NCBI GenBank assembly: GCA_949318235.1
Contig: OX439136.1
Coordinates: forward strand, 11,663,313-11,727,312
DNA from: Ecdyonurus torrentis
Taxonomy: Eukaryota > Arthropoda > Insecta > Ephemeroptera > Heptageniidae
Direction of reading: 5' to 3'
Length of the DNA: 64,000 nt
The position numbers and the translations under genes are program-made. The notes under the pieces are model-generated. The model saw only the letters and a program-made list of their open reading frames with translations. It was not told the origin of the DNA and made no database searches. This document shows, in pieces, positions 27,525 to 44,042 of this stretch. How positions within the stretch are numbered: the stretch's first letter is position 1; each line of letters begins with the position of its first letter.

Positions 27525-27894
27525 CTCAAATTGAGATATAAAATGAGAAGGTATTGAGAGAAAAATGTGGATATTATTATTTTTGAATATGCATACAATA
27601 TAGAATTTTTTTTTCCTGGAAGACTTGTATAAAATTGAGATTTGCTAAAAGATGATATTATAATCATGGTATAATAAAAATCGATATTATTATTGGTATT
27701 TTTTAAAAACATTTTTGCCTTTTTTATGTATATGAAAATTTATATATACGTTTTAAACATGACATTTCGTATGCATTAAATTGAAAGTTATGTAGTATAG
27801 TAATGTATTATTTCATTGTGTAACAAATTCTATAGAGACAAAATAAGTTATAAAGTCATAACCGTATATAACTTTTGTTTCCTCTAAACTTTAT

Positions 27895-27898
<4 letters not shown>

Positions 27899-27969
<71 letters not shown>
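27899..27969. repeat. (CT)n microsatellite
   Basis: Pure CT array of about 71 bp, only about 380 bases from the previous CT array. Confidence 0.97.
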
Positions 27970-27973
<4 letters not shown>

Positions 27974-28194
27974 CTCAGCATTTACAATATATCGGCATAC
28001 TTAAAAATTATAAGTTGAAATAATTGTTTAACTAAATTTTAAATGTTTACTTCAAATATGTGAAATAATTGAAAAAAAAAAAAAAGAAAAGAAAAGGAAA
28101 TTAAAACATTTCATAGCACGCTGTATTGAATCACGAATCACTACTATTTATACTCTAGAGTCTAGACCACAGTAATTGTTTCTATTTTTGAATT

Positions 28195-28352
28195 CATACT
28201 GTATAATATGCTGAACATCTTAACTATTATGCATTGTAGTATAATCAGTAATCACTATACAATAAAGCATAAATTATGTTTTTTTGCATTAATGTTGCAT
28301 TGAGCATTGAGCTAGCATAATTATTATAACGTATTTATTTTTGCCCGCGTAC
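28195..28352 (+). mobile_element. Fragment of the CGCACGG-terminal MITE family
   Basis: Shares GCATAAATTATG, GAGCTAGCATAATTAT and the terminal block ACGTATTTATTTTTGCCCG with copies ending at 40982, 45670 and 49180. The left terminus is not clear here. Confidence 0.5.
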
Positions 28353-28616
28353 ATGTTCTGATATATTTTTTTATTAAAAATAATTTATTTTTTATTATGA
28401 AATTTTTTTGAATTTCATTATAATTTTATTATTTTTAAAAAGATGATAATATTAATATGTAATAATAATATTGGTAGTTATAACGCCATAACATTTGTCT
28501 TCAATTTGTCATCAAATGTTATTTAATGAGTAGAGGATTAACTGTAGATGAAATTTCAGATATATCATATGATCCTTATAATTTCAACCCTTAGGAGATA
28601 CTGCTACTGCCTCTCT

Positions 28617-28635
28617 CCCCCCCCCCCCCCTCCCC
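28617..28635. repeat. Poly-C tract
   Basis: A C-rich run of about 19 bases with a single T, one of three long C/G homopolymers in the window (see also about 50395-50407 and 54498-54514). Confidence 0.9.
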
Positions 28636-28695
28636 CATATTTCAATGATAAAGCACGAGATTTGACTTTCATACATTCACTTATTATAATGTATG

Positions 28696-28698
<3 letters not shown>

Positions 28699-28769
<71 letters not shown>
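28699..28769. repeat. (AT)n microsatellite
   Basis: About 71 bp AT array directly before the hairpin element at 28793. Confidence 0.97.
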
Positions 28770-28775
<6 letters not shown>

Positions 28776-28792
28776 TGCACTTTCACACACTG

Positions 28793-28913
28793 AGGTGTAT
28801 CCGCAATGACATAATATTTGATGCGCTTCGACGCCTTACTGGAGCGATGAATAACATTGCTCAGCATAGGACAAACTTCGCTTTTGGATTTTTTCTACAA
28901 AGAAAAATTGGTA

Positions 28914-28953
<40 letters not shown>

Positions 28954-29098
28954 CTTCACATACTTAAGATACTAATTCAACCTATCAACAGTATCAATGC
29001 TCTCAAAAATAACAAAAATGAGGTATTTCCCAATACCAGCCCTTGTATGGAGTACTCCAACATGGCGTTGACTTTAAAATGAATGTATAGACCCCTAT
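28793..29098 (-). mobile_element. TATAGGGTGTATAC hairpin MITE family, copy with internal (AT)n
   Basis: Blocks CATAGGACAAACTTCG, TCAATGCTCTCAAAAATA, CATGGCGTTGACTTTAAAAT and GAATGTATAGACCCCTAT align with the copy at 17429-17732. It has gained an internal (AT)n tract (28917-28951) that the other copies lack. Confidence 0.65.

Positions 29099-31312
<2,214 letters not shown>

Positions 31313-31349
<37 letters not shown>
31313..31349. repeat. (AG)n microsatellite
   Basis: AG array of about 37 bp. Confidence 0.95.
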
Positions 31350-31352
<3 letters not shown>

Positions 31353-31860
31353 GATCAATATTATTAAAATAAAATATTTAACTGTAAGGTGTACAAAAAA
31401 ATTTAATGATTTAAAACGAAAATTAGCAGTGATTAGCAAAAGCTTTAATTTTAGACACTTATTTTTTTAGTGTGTATGCAGCATATTATATAATATATAA
31501 ATAATAAATCGCGAGCAACAATTGAATGCAATCTACATTTAGCTTTGTCCAAATAATAGGTTAAAATTACACAAGTTTTAACATAGTAAAAAATAGCTGG
31601 AAGAAAATGCGTATTTCAAAAAGAAATGAAAAAAAAAAAACAAAAAAAAAACGTGCTTTATTTTTGGTGTAACAGAGGTTCAAATAACACTGCAGGGACT
31701 ATGCTTGCGTGCTGTGCTGCCTAATTGAAACGAAATGGCGAATTGTATCCCTCGGGGGTTCCCGTTCTCCTTGTCAACCCTTGCGTATAATTCCTCAACA
31801 TTTTATAAAACCTAAATCTAGAGAAATAGACGTAGAAATTTAGCTATTATAGTTATTTCA

Positions 31861-31882
31861 ATTTATTTATTTACTTATTTAC

Positions 31883-31965
<83 letters not shown>

Positions 31966-32014
31966 TTTGTTTATTTATTTATTTATTTGTTTATTTGTTC
32001 ATTTGTTTATTTGT

Positions 32015-32109
<95 letters not shown>

Positions 32110-32136
32110 TTCATTTATTCATTTATTCATTCCTCC
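31861..32136. repeat. (TTTA)n tetranucleotide microsatellite, about 275 bp
   Basis: Long TTTA array with GTTTA/GTTCA variants near 31967-32015 and TTCA variants at the 3' end, passing into a CATTCCTT-rich tail. The FIYLFIYL-type open frames over it are repeat artefacts. Confidence 0.97.
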
Positions 32137-34149
<2,013 letters not shown>

Positions 34150-35088
34150 CAACACACATATTATTGATTTACTTACAACAAACACTGCTCCAAACACAAT
34201 TTACTATTTTCGTGCATGAGTAAGTATGTTGTAATATCAAACAAATTTGCTATCAATATGTCAGTGCAGTATACTGTATAGTAAAATTGTTTATCATTAA
34301 TTGCAAAATATCACTAACAAACCTTGATCAAACATTGTAGTTTTAAAACTGAATATTATACTCATTAAATTAATAAAATCTCTAAACTAATCTAATACCA
34401 TATTGCGTGCGTTATCGTATAGTTCAATTGATTCTATTAAAAAAAAAAATATTAGAAATTTTTTATTTTAAAACTAATTTTACATGGATTAAAAATAAGT
34501 CCTCTCTTCATGAAGCAAACTTTTTAAATTTGCAAACAATTTCATATAAGCCCTATTTACAATCATATTACATTTTAAATCACCTTATTAAAATGTATGA
34601 CACTATACAAATTTAAACAGGATTTTATAAATATTTTTAATTTAATAAAACTTTTTTATATATAAGTATTCTGCAAATTGAAACAATAATTTATATAATA
34701 ATAAATTGAAACTCTTCGTTGGGTTTTTGGTTTTAGGAGTTGTTAAAAGACTCGAACCCCTTACTTTGTTAATGTCATTTGAAAGTCAATATCTACAAAT
34801 ACCTGTCAACTATCAAATGTATACGTAGGTGAATGGTGACTCGTGACCACCAGGTCAGAGAAAAAAAGGAAATAGTGTGTGTGGGGGGGGTGAAGGGAAT
34901 TATTGTACAGCTTTAAAAAAGTAAAAAAAAGAAAAAAAAATGTAATTAAAAACTTTGCATGTTGAACCCCTATACTTTTTTTTTAAATTTCAATGTAATA
35001 AATATCCAATTGGAATGTTTTTTTTTTTGTTATTGTTAAACATCAGTGTGGAAAGAACAATATTTTTTCCTGCCTTTACAATTTTTAA

Positions 35089-35427
35089 AGTGACTCTCCA
35101 GACCAAACAACATGCTCTTTTATTTCATTAAACACTTAATGCGATTCCCAAAAATACAATTATTTTGTCCAAGAACCCAATCGTGACGCCTTAAACGTTT
35201 AAGAATTTTTTTCAACGTATGCAAACTGCAACACTTTTTTTTTTTTTTTATTGAATATCACTAGTCATGACGTCAGCAATAGTGTGTTTTTGCCTGCTTT
35301 ACAATTTTTTGAGCTATTTTGCAGAGTTACATATGGGTAATAATGAAATTTGATAATGTTATTACTGAGTGTCTCATTTTGTATTCATTGTAATAAAATT
35401 ACATGTTGATAGGTCTGGAGAGTAGCT
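35089..35427. mobile_element. MITE with TTAA flanks (piggyBac-like), 339 bp
   Basis: The left end AGTGACTCTCCAGACC..CAACATG pairs with the right end CATGTTGATAGGTCTGGAGAGTAGCT (terminal inverted repeats of about 25-28 bases with few mismatches). It is flanked by TTAA at 35085-35088 and 35428-35431, the target-site signature of piggyBac-type transposons. The interior is non-coding and holds an exact CRE octamer (35268-35275). It lies about 240 bp upstream of the UCR1 exon. Confidence 0.8.
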
Positions 35428-35668
35428 TTAAGTACAATTTACAGCTCGAAGTGTTGTTAGTGCAAAAATACGAAGAGGTCTTTTTTTTTTTAAGCACACA
35501 TTTTTATTAGGCAATTTTTGGTTTAAAAATATATGAAAATATGCATTTATTTTCTTTTTGTTGTTGAATTTGCATGTAAATAATAATAATAAGTATTCAA
35601 GCATGCCTTAAAACACAATTTAAATTACCAGAACATGTTCATTGACCGTATTAATTGTTATGTTTCAG

Positions 35669-35770
35669 TCATGGAGAAGATTTGATTGTAACTCCCTTCG
35701 CGCAAATCCTTGCTAGTCTGCGCAGTGTGCGAAATAATTTCCTCAATCTTACCAATGTGCCAACCAGCAA
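35669..35770 (+). CDS. PDE4: PDE4 exon: second half of UCR1
   Basis: 102-base exon between acceptor TTTCAG and donor GTAAGT, entering and leaving in phase 2. It encodes (S)[18 protein letters not shown], then [15 protein letters not shown](K), the highly conserved end of upstream conserved region 1 of PDE4 long forms. The match to dunce is almost residue for residue as I remember it. In PDE4 enzymes UCR1 packs against UCR2 and carries the regulatory effect of PKA on cAMP hydrolysis. The PKA target serine lies in the preceding UCR1 exon, which I do not find in this window. The protein acts in the cytoplasm or at membranes, depending on the isoform's N-terminus. Confidence 0.95.
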
Positions 35771-35867
35771 GTAAGTACCTCGATCTTTATTGTTAAATTG
35801 ATGTCATGTGTGGTTCAATTATTGCATTTAAACATAAATCTTCATGTTTATTTATTATACTTTATGA

Positions 35868-35986
<119 letters not shown>

Positions 35987-36043
35987 CTTCACTTTATTTA
36001 CATAATTGTAGTATAATAATTTCAATTACTACCAATTTACTAT

Positions 36044-36184
36044 TAAAGGAACAACTGTTTTGAGGTCGACTATAAGCGATTTTGCTCACATCCGCTTCCG
36101 TTTCGACGTACTGCGCATGCGTAGTATGTCGAAACGGAAGCGAATGTGAATGAAATTGCTTAAAGTCAGCCTCTTGTTCCTTTA
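36044..36184. mobile_element. Hairpin MITE, 141 bp, with NRF1-like palindrome at its axis
   Basis: The ends are TAAAGGAACAA and TTGTTCCTTTA (TA flanks, as left by Tc1/mariner-type insertion). The arms continue through GAGGTCGACTATAAGCGATT, CACATCCGCTTCCGTTTCGA and GTACT and their complements almost to the centre, where the sequence reads TGCGCATGCG (about 36113-36122). A diverged copy lies at about 2077-2170. Non-coding. Confidence 0.8.
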
Positions 36185-36658
36185 CTAGAGATAATCACAA
36201 AACAAATATTATCTTGCAATTTATAATATGATTATTTTTTTTAATTAAAAATTAGAAACGATTATTTAATTTTATTTGCTTCATGTAGATTATTGTCTGG
36301 AAGATTAATATTAATAATTGCCTTTAAAAAAATCACAAATTATGCGTTACAATATAGTTATACGCTTCCACACAGACGTCTATATTTTTAATTCATTATA
36401 CAGTAACAATATAAAACAGAGTGTGATCTCGAAAAATAGCTTCATTTCTTTTAAAAAGTAACGTAAAAGTATATATTTAAATCTTCACGAGTCTTTTTTT
36501 TTTTTTTTTTTTTAAGTATAATTTGTTAAAAAAAATCTGCATGAAACATTTAGTTTCGAAAAGAATTTTAATATATTATATTATATAATGATTTGTTAGA
36601 AACTTTAATCAAAACATTGTTACTAAATTTAATTGATTTATTTGTTATGATGTATTAG

Positions 36659-36723
36659 GTCGAGAAGATCGTCCGCAGCGCAGGGAGGTGCCACACCACA
36701 GACCAAAAACCTAACACCTGGAG
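36659..36723 (+). CDS. PDE4: PDE4 exon: UCR1-UCR2 linker (LR1)
   Basis: 65-base exon from acceptor GTATTAG to donor GAG|GTAACA, phase 2 in and phase 1 out. With the last two bases of the previous exon it reads K-SRRSSAAQGGATPQTKNLTPG. This is the variable, Ser/Ala/Gly-rich linker region between UCR1 and UCR2; in PDE4 genes a separate small exon occupies this place. The basic SRRSS could be a kinase site, though nothing here proves it. The call rests on position, phase on both sides, splice sites and the basic/serine start that dunce shares. Confidence 0.88.
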
Positions 36724-37034
36724 GTAACATATTTTTTGCTATCGATCACAAATTTTATACTTTTATTTTAAATCAAGATGAATACTAAATAATTATACGA
36801 AGTATTTAAAATTTATTTTGTCATAAATATAAAATTTACCTTTTCATATTGCACAGATGATTTAAATTATACAATTTATGCTACAATTGTTGTGCTGCAT
36901 AACTGTTATGGTTGTACAGCAACATTATTATTTAATAATGTGCTGAAATTATGATGTAATGGGTAAAACATAATGCAATTGAGCTATAATTAATAATTAT
37001 TGTATCTTTAACTTTAAAAAAAAAAAAAAAAAAA

Positions 37035-37368
37035 CTTGCCTAATGTCCTAACATACCTAAATATCAATGTTGATTTGGCCGGAGTCATGATTTTTAATTT
37101 ATTTTACATTTACAAAACTGCAGATGCGGGTATATTACGTCACAGCTCGCATGTTTCCGCGCGCGTGGACCAGTTGAACCATTGTAATGGATGTCCGTTA
37201 CTTAATGCGGCGTGCGTGGGGCCCCATTCGTTAAAAAAAAAAAAAAAAAAAAAAAAAAGTGAGCTGTTACGTCGTAAACCCGCATCGTAAATGAAAAAAA
37301 ATATATAGAAATCTACGACTCTGGCCAAATCAACGTTGATATTTAGGTATGTTCGGATATTAGGCAAG
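37035..37368. mobile_element. Hairpin MITE with CTTGCCTAAT termini
   Basis: The left end CTTGCCTAATGTCCTAACAT pairs with the right end ATGTTCGGATATTAGGCAAG. The inverted arms continue through ACCTAAATATCAATGTTGAT and TTGGCC to the GATGCGGGT/ACCCGCATC blocks, about 110 bases per arm. The centre is GC-rich (CGCGCGCGTGG, GGGGCCCC) and contains a 25-base A tract. About 334 bp, non-coding. Confidence 0.8.
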
Positions 37369-37501
37369 TTTTTGTTTCCAGGTATTCTACGCCTTTTAAG
37401 GGACATAATCATAATATGTATTATGGTTCTATTTTATAATTTTAATCTATTTATTTTGAGTACAGGGTCCCTTAACGTGTGCATTTTGATCCGTACAATG
37501 A

Positions 37502-37829
37502 AATAGACCACATAAAACAACATGAGCTTTTTAATGAATGAACATGAAATGGGATCTTCAAAACTGATGACAATTTTTACCAGAATGTTAATGTAGCCCC
37601 ACGAGAGAGCGTGAAAAAAACTAAAGTATGCAATTTGCGTGAAAATTCATGTTTCTGACGTCAGAAACATGCAAAAATTAGTATGAAAATGTTGTGTGGG
37701 TTGCATAAATCGAATTTTCTGACCACTACTACGGGGCTACTTTTGGGCTTTGAGACAAACTAATGTTATTTATAAAATCCCATTAAGTGTTTTTTTGATA
37801 TAAATGCTTATGTTTTTCTCTGGTCTATT
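37502..37829 (+). mobile_element. CRE-centred hairpin MITE family, copy B
   Basis: Begins AATAGACCACATAAAACA and ends CTCTGGTCTATT. The TGACGTCA octamer (37656-37663) sits within a perfect 24-base palindrome (37648-37671) whose centre is within a few bases of the element's midpoint. Both halves share inverted blocks (GTAGCCCC, ATGGGAT, TATGCAA), so the whole element is an old hairpin. Copies: 10267, 12388 and 44748. Confidence 0.8.
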
Positions 37830-38124
37830 CCTTTTAGTAAATAACATTATTTTAAAATATAAATATCTTAATTACTAATTAGAGTTTATTATTTAAAAAT
37901 TTTCCTGTAAATTATCATAATATTTAATGTAAAGTATAATTAAAATAGTTTTATCTATTATAGTATCTATGGTAGTTGTTATTAATTTGATGTATAAATA
38001 ACATTCTCTTTCATCTGCTCTGTGCCTATCACAATTAGTCAATTACTAACTTTATTTATGTTTTTTTAATTGTAAACATTGGCTCTGATTATATTTTGAC
38101 TGATAATAATTTAACGTTTGACAG

Positions 38125-38237
38125 ATGAAGCTTACATGAAGATGGCGGTTGAAACTATGGAAGAATTGGACTGGTGTTTGGATCAACTTGAGACAATTCA
38201 GACTCATCGCTCTGTCTCTGATATGGCTTCCCTCAAG
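38125..38237 (+). CDS. PDE4: PDE4 exon: start of UCR2
   Basis: 113-base exon from acceptor TTGACAG to donor AAG|GTAAGC, phase 1 in and phase 0 out. It encodes (D)[18 protein letters not shown], then [19 protein letters not shown]. This is the hallmark N-terminal helix of upstream conserved region 2; the segment from [11 protein letters not shown] to the end is essentially identical to dunce. UCR2 folds over the catalytic pocket and, with UCR1, restrains the enzyme and organises dimerisation in long forms. The next PDE4 exon should begin FKRML; I do not find it to the right, so the rest of UCR2 and the metal-binding HD catalytic domain lie beyond the window. Confidence 0.96.
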
Positions 38238-38347
38238 GTAAGCTAAAAATCTATATTATATTTTGAGGGAGGGATATAGGTGTCAATAAAAAATTGACAA
38301 AATGGCTTATGACGTTATAAATATCGATATAATTCGTGTTCTCTAAG

Positions 38348-38431
38348 ATAATACTTTTTTTCTTTTTCTTTCTTTCTTTTTTTTTTTTCTTTTTCTTTCT
38401 TTCTTTTTTTTTTTTTTTCCTTTTTTTTTTT
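38348..38431. repeat. Duplicated pyrimidine (T/C) tract
   Basis: About 85 bases of T with CTTTTTCTTTCTTTC occurring twice, about 110 bases after the UCR2 exon. Simple-sequence expansion. Confidence 0.85.
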
Positions 38432-39920
38432 GCAGTTAATAAGTTTTTGAATATTTATAATGAAAAGGGAAATTAACTGTTGGTCGTGTATGCAAAGGTC
38501 ATGTAAAATTATAGAAAAAAAATTGCGTGCTTTTATTAAGTTCAGTTTCTTTATCGATCATATAATACCAATTAGTACATATTGATTACAAAAATATTTA
38601 TAAAGGAAATACAATATAATAGTTTCAGTCATCATAATTCATATTAATCAGAATATATTCTAATAATATTTAATAAAATTTAAAATAGCTTAAAAACACA
38701 TATTAATAATTTGTAAAACATTTTAGTTAAAATATGTATATACATGCGATAACTTTTTGTTTTATTTGTTTTATCAAATATATTATGTATATATATATAT
38801 ATATTTATATATATTATTTAAAATTAATGAGACTTAAAAGTGAAATAGATTAAAGGACACCAACTCTTCTAGCACAAGGATGTTATACGTATAGAATCAA
38901 AGCTTAAGTAATTTAGGTAAAAAAAAATATATTTAGAGTTGAAAAAGTCAAACTTTACATAAAACTTAAACATCTCGTTCAAATTAAATTAAAAAACATT
39001 TAACAACTTCTATTTATAATAAGAAAGATGTCAAAAATCAGAATAGTTTCAAATTTTAAGTAAAAATAAAAAAGAATGAAAAGACATGAAAATAAATGTC
39101 TGTGAAATAGATGTTATTGTGTGGCAAATATTTTATAAACTTGTGCGACATTAACTTCTATATTCGTATTTCGTATACATAAAAAAAAAAAGTTTTGATT
39201 TTTAAGATATTTTGTGTAACTTTTATATAACCATTCACACGAAAAGTTATATTTGTTTTGCAAAGGAAGTAAAGTTGTTATTCGGGATTTTTTTTTTTTT
39301 TTATTCGTGTTTATTTTGTGTTTGCACGCTCAATAAATGTTTGCTATATAGACTTTTTTTTTTATATATGTTTGCAAAGTGATGGCACCAGAGTGTCTTA
39401 AAATAATCTTACTTTTTATTATTTATTGAGTTTGAGGCTTTCATAATGTGTACTATACGTACATTTATTGAAAAAAAAAATCCCGAAGTTCCTAGAATAA
39501 AGGTTATCCGCATGATATATTTGTGTTAAAATAAACTTAAAAGGAATTTTGCATATTTTTCTCCGAGCTGAGGAAAGAATGAGGAAGACTAAACATTTTT
39601 AGGGGGTTAATTTTATGTCCTCTTTTTTTATTATTAAACCTATTTTCTTCCTTCCTTCCTTCCTTTTTTTTTTTTTTTTTTTTTTTTTTGCTTTCTTCTT
39701 CTTCACTCTCTCTTTTTTTCATTTTTATTTTTTGGCAACTGTGAGTGGTGATTAAAAGTGCCTATACGTTAATGCATGACAGAGCTTTTGTAAGTTGTTA
39801 ATAAGAACTGCAAAATAGCTACTTATAAAAAGATTATTTTAAAAAACAATATACGTAGACTAAGAATATTGTGCTGGCTTAATGCGAGTCCACTCGAATT
39901 TTTAGCTCCTTAATGTTTTC
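38432..39920. other. AT-rich intron, nothing recognised
   Basis: Only short A/T runs and a CCTTCCTTCCTT plus poly-T tract near 39650-39689. Confidence 0.4.
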
Positions 39921-39926
39921 AAGGGT

Positions 39927-40047
39927 GTAATTCATCATCAAAGCACTTATAAGTGTGACCTAAAAGGACTTAAAAATCCCAATAAGACCTCTGGATTTTT
40001 AAGCAGCAAAGTTAAGCCTTTGGGTAACTTAAGTGCTATGATGAATT
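39927..40047. mobile_element. Imperfect hairpin, probable old MITE
   Basis: Left ATTCATCATCAAAGCACTTA and GGACTTAAAAATCCC pair with the right GGATTTTTAAG...TTAAGTGCTATGATGAAT. The arms are about 50 bases, imperfect. A second block rich in AGGTATT/AATACCT inverted pieces follows at 40080-40310 and may be a separate element. Confidence 0.45.
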
Positions 40048-40839
40048 TTTCCTTATAATACGAGGTGAGAATTTTTATACTTCACTCAAAAAAATTAATA
40101 CTTACAATGCAATAGGTAGACATATAACCAAGAACACAGGTATTATTTTACTACAATAATACCTAATGCAGGTGCTTTTTGCAACAATAAAGGTGTGACT
40201 CACTTAGATTAAGTGGTATTGTAGTTTTATAAATACCTGTTCCAAAATCAAGTGTACCTATTGTAGAATACAGGTGCATGTACCTGCCATTAGTAATTTT
40301 TTTCCGTGTTTGAAATTTCTCGATGAGTAATTTACAGATAACATAAAAAATAGTTGTATAAATGATTTATATAATATATTAAATTAACATAAAATAACAT
40401 TTTATTTGATATGATATATCAAATAAAAGTATAGGAAAATAGGCTTGTATTTAATATTACATCAGAAAGAACAAAATATAAAGAGCAATAGTATCATATT
40501 TTATATTATAACGTACAATATTATGATGACTTATATACGTGACTTGAGTTGTTATTGCTCAAGTATTACGTCGTTTTTATATTTTGTCTATGAAATTCTC
40601 ACTGCGTATTAGATAAAAATGTGAGTTGTTTAAATTTAACATTTTAATGTTTTTCTTTATTTTTTTTGTTAAATTTATAATATTTAAACAAACATAAAAT
40701 GGGGGAAAAAAAATAGATGATAAAAATTTCCCAAAAAGGAAAATACACGCAAAATTTGTTATAATATGCTCGTAAAAAAATAATTACATATTATGCTACA
40801 TTGAATAATTCTTATATTGTTGAGCAAAAAATTTGCAAT

Positions 40840-40982
40840 TTTGTAGTAACAGTAATTATGCTGTAAATCTGCACTATTATACTATGTAGTATAATCACTG
40901 TACAATATAGCATAAATTATGTTGTTATGAATGTTCTGCATTAAGCTAGCATAAATTATTACGTGTTTATTTTTGTCCGGGT
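40840..40982 (+). mobile_element. Fragment of the CGCACGG-terminal MITE family
   Basis: Contains AGCATAAATTATG, AAGCTAGCATAAATTA and the terminal block TACGTGTTTATTTTTGTCCG shared with the copies at 28195, 45431 and 48997. The left end is uncertain. Confidence 0.5.
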
Positions 40983-43249
40983 AGCAATACTATGTCAAAA
41001 GGCAGTATACTTCCAAATTTTTAAAGTTTTCTCCAACACCTAAGTTAAATCTTTAGAATTTAAAAATGCAAAATAATCTGTGGGTTTTAATTAACTATCT
41101 TAATTATTGAAGTATTGAATTTATTGCAATTAATTCTTATATTACTTCCAGAACACAGTATTCATTATTTTATTATTTGTTACAATAATAATTTCAAATT
41201 TGTATGCATTAAAAAAATAAGAAAAACTGGCCGTGGAATATATACCCAAATATACACCTATAAATACATAATATATGCCCAAATATATAGTAGCCTTCAT
41301 AAAGCCAAATTTTTGGTAATGAAAAATTTTACTGACAAAACCCGTATCATACAAAATTAAATTAAAAATCTAAATTTTATTTTTTAGCAGTTTATTTTAC
41401 ATTAAAAAGAGAATATGAATGTTGATAAACTAATATACAGAAACAATAACAAATGGTAGATAAGTAATTTCCTTTTATCAAAATAAAATAAAAGCGATTT
41501 CCTAAACAAAGATATGAAAATAAATTTAATTTTAACTTGACAAACTTCGGAAATTCAATTTTTAATAAAAAAAAAAGGAAAAAATATTTAACAATTCAAG
41601 CAAGTTGATATTATAATAGTAAAATATTGTGTTTGTGTGTGTATATATATAGTCACTATATTCAAAGAGGTTTATTGCTTTCTTACCAAATTCAATTGCA
41701 GTTAATACACAGGAGAGTTAGAATAGAAAAATATATCTAAAAATATAAAATATCTAGGGACAAATAAAGGGGAAAAAAAAGTCGTTTTCTTTTTATCGAC
41801 GTATGTACAATGTATAAATATTTTATTAGATTGTTGTATAGAGTTTTACTTAATGTTACCGCTTTTTTCTTCTATCAAATCCGAGCTAAAATGTTGTCAA
41901 AAAAAAATATATATTTATTTATCTTTTATTTTTTTGAAAGCTAATTTCTTTTCCGTTACAAATATGTAAAAAGAAAATAAAATATTAATATTTTTACAAT
42001 ACCATATTTTTAGTATTATATTATATAAAAATACTTTTATTATTATTATATCATTTTAATCAGATGCCGTAAGCCGTAAATAATACACGTGTATATTGCC
42101 AAATAAATTACTATATAACATTTGTAATTGAGATTTTATTTATTTTATAATGATTTAATTTTCATATCTTTTTTTTTTTTTTTTTATTATTTTTTTTTTT
42201 AGCCCTATTAAATTAATAATGATTTTATTTTATGAGTATTTTAAACTGTTGGCGTAATAGAAAATAGTAGGTGTAAAAAAGAATAATGAATGAATTCATA
42301 TTGTTACGCTAATGTAAGTTACGTTTATTAGCCTAAAGGAAATAATTAACAAAAAAAGAACATGAGAAAAGAAATTATTTTTCTTCTCTCGTAAATAACA
42401 TTTTATTTTCTTCGCTGACAATTTGCCTCTAGTGAGTTTTTCTGAAAGCTTAGCTCTTAGTAGCTGTTAGTTTAGCTTTTATTTCATAGGTGTCTCTACT
42501 AATCTAATGAAAATTTAAGTTACTATATTTTGAAATAATAATTTTTTAAAGTTTGAAAATTAAATTCTTTCGAAAAATTGTTTAAATAACTTCAATATTG
42601 TATTATACATAAAACTTATAAAATAATTTTTAAACAAATTTATTTTAAATTAATTAGAAACAAACTGTAGTGTTTAATTGTTACTTACAATATATCATTG
42701 CTTCTTTCCCTTGTTGGTTTGTTGCTAACTGATAATTTAAGGAGTATTACGCAAGAGTTGAATAATGGATTACTATAAGGTTATTTATTATATGTTATCA
42801 CAATAAAGTCAATGTTCGGAAATATGTCATTTTAATCTTGAATATCATTTTAACTATTAAGGTGTATTCAAATATATATATTTTATTTGTTGTAATGAGA
42901 TTCAACCATTTCCCGTGCATATATGCATTGGTAGTTTGGCTAGTTACAACAAATGAAATGAATGAATATGTGATGTGAACACATCTTGACATATAATATG
43001 CAGTAATGTTTAATACACTGATTCGACATCTAAACCGATAGATTTTAAAATTTATGATTATATAGTGGGGAAGTCGTATGGAACGATTTTTTTAACAGTT
43101 TTTGCAGAGATAATAAAAAAAAAATAACAAGTTGTGTATGCTAAATTTTTGGAAAGATGTAAGACAGATATATTTTTTTTTTAATTTTATATTAAATTTT
43201 ACTCCTTTAAAGCATCATTTATATAATTTTTGTCTCCCTTACTCTATAT
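40983..43249. other. AT-rich intron, nothing recognised
   Basis: Overlapping open frames around 41115-41360 on both strands have AT-driven composition. No exon or element was recognised. Confidence 0.4.
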
Positions 43250-43561
43250 TATAGGGTGTTTGCATTAATGCAAAAATTGACGCCATATGTATGACCACTT
43301 AATAACATGGGCCGAAATGTTAAAATGACACATTTTGCCAGTTTACTTACAATTAATATTTTATAGAGTATCGATGCTGTAAACAGTTTGAATTAGGTGT
43401 AGTATGCAAGGAAAATAATAATAATAACAAAAAAAAATAATGTTTCTATGAAAATATATAAAAGTAAAAAAAATCCTATGTTTAGCAATGTTATATTTAT
43501 ATAATGCTCCAGTATGAGTTCGAAGCATATTTATTATGGCATCATGCGTATACACCCTTTA
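43250..43561 (+). mobile_element. TATAGGGTGTATAC hairpin MITE family copy
   Basis: Ends TATAGGGTGTTTGCATTAAT and ATGCGTATACACCC. Inner blocks ATTGACGCCATATG, AACATGGGCC and ATGCTCCAGTATGAG match other copies. Non-coding. Confidence 0.6.
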
Positions 43562-44042
43562 TTCACGATTCCTGAAATTGTCCTAATAAATAAAGTCATT
43601 ATTATTGACTTTCAGAGTGACAAGTGATATTGCGGTCAGATTTGTAATTTCAGACGAGCCTTCTTAATATGACCCTCACAAAATTCACGTTTAACTCCAT
43701 TCCACATACAGCTCTATGGAAGTTACTTTTACTTCTTGTAAATTATAGCTGTTCTCAAGTGTATCCAATCTAATCAGATCAGGATGTAATAGCTATATAC
43801 AGAGATACTCTATTATTTATATTATGCAAATATTAACATGCATTTGAATTGAATTACTATAGTGTATTATAATTTTATTTACTTTGCAAGTATAAAAATA
43901 TCATATTTCAGCAATACAAATATAACTTGTTCTTTTCATTTTTTTTTTTTTTTTTTATGTCATATTTTACAATACATTTTTACTCTTTACAGACCTTTCA
44001 AATTATACTGTACATACGAATATACGTGAATAATTTTAATAA

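Larger units (their letters stand above)
36724..38124 (+). other. PDE4 intron 3 (1,401 bp)
   Basis: GT..AG intron, phase 1. Nearly half is made of two inserted elements (37035-37368 and 37502-37829). Confidence 0.9.

Noticed and set aside
37036..37412. Overlapping open frames 37036-37290 (+) and 37140-37412 (-)
   Set aside because: Both lie in the inverted-repeat element at 37035-37368 and share peptide pieces because the element is a palindrome.
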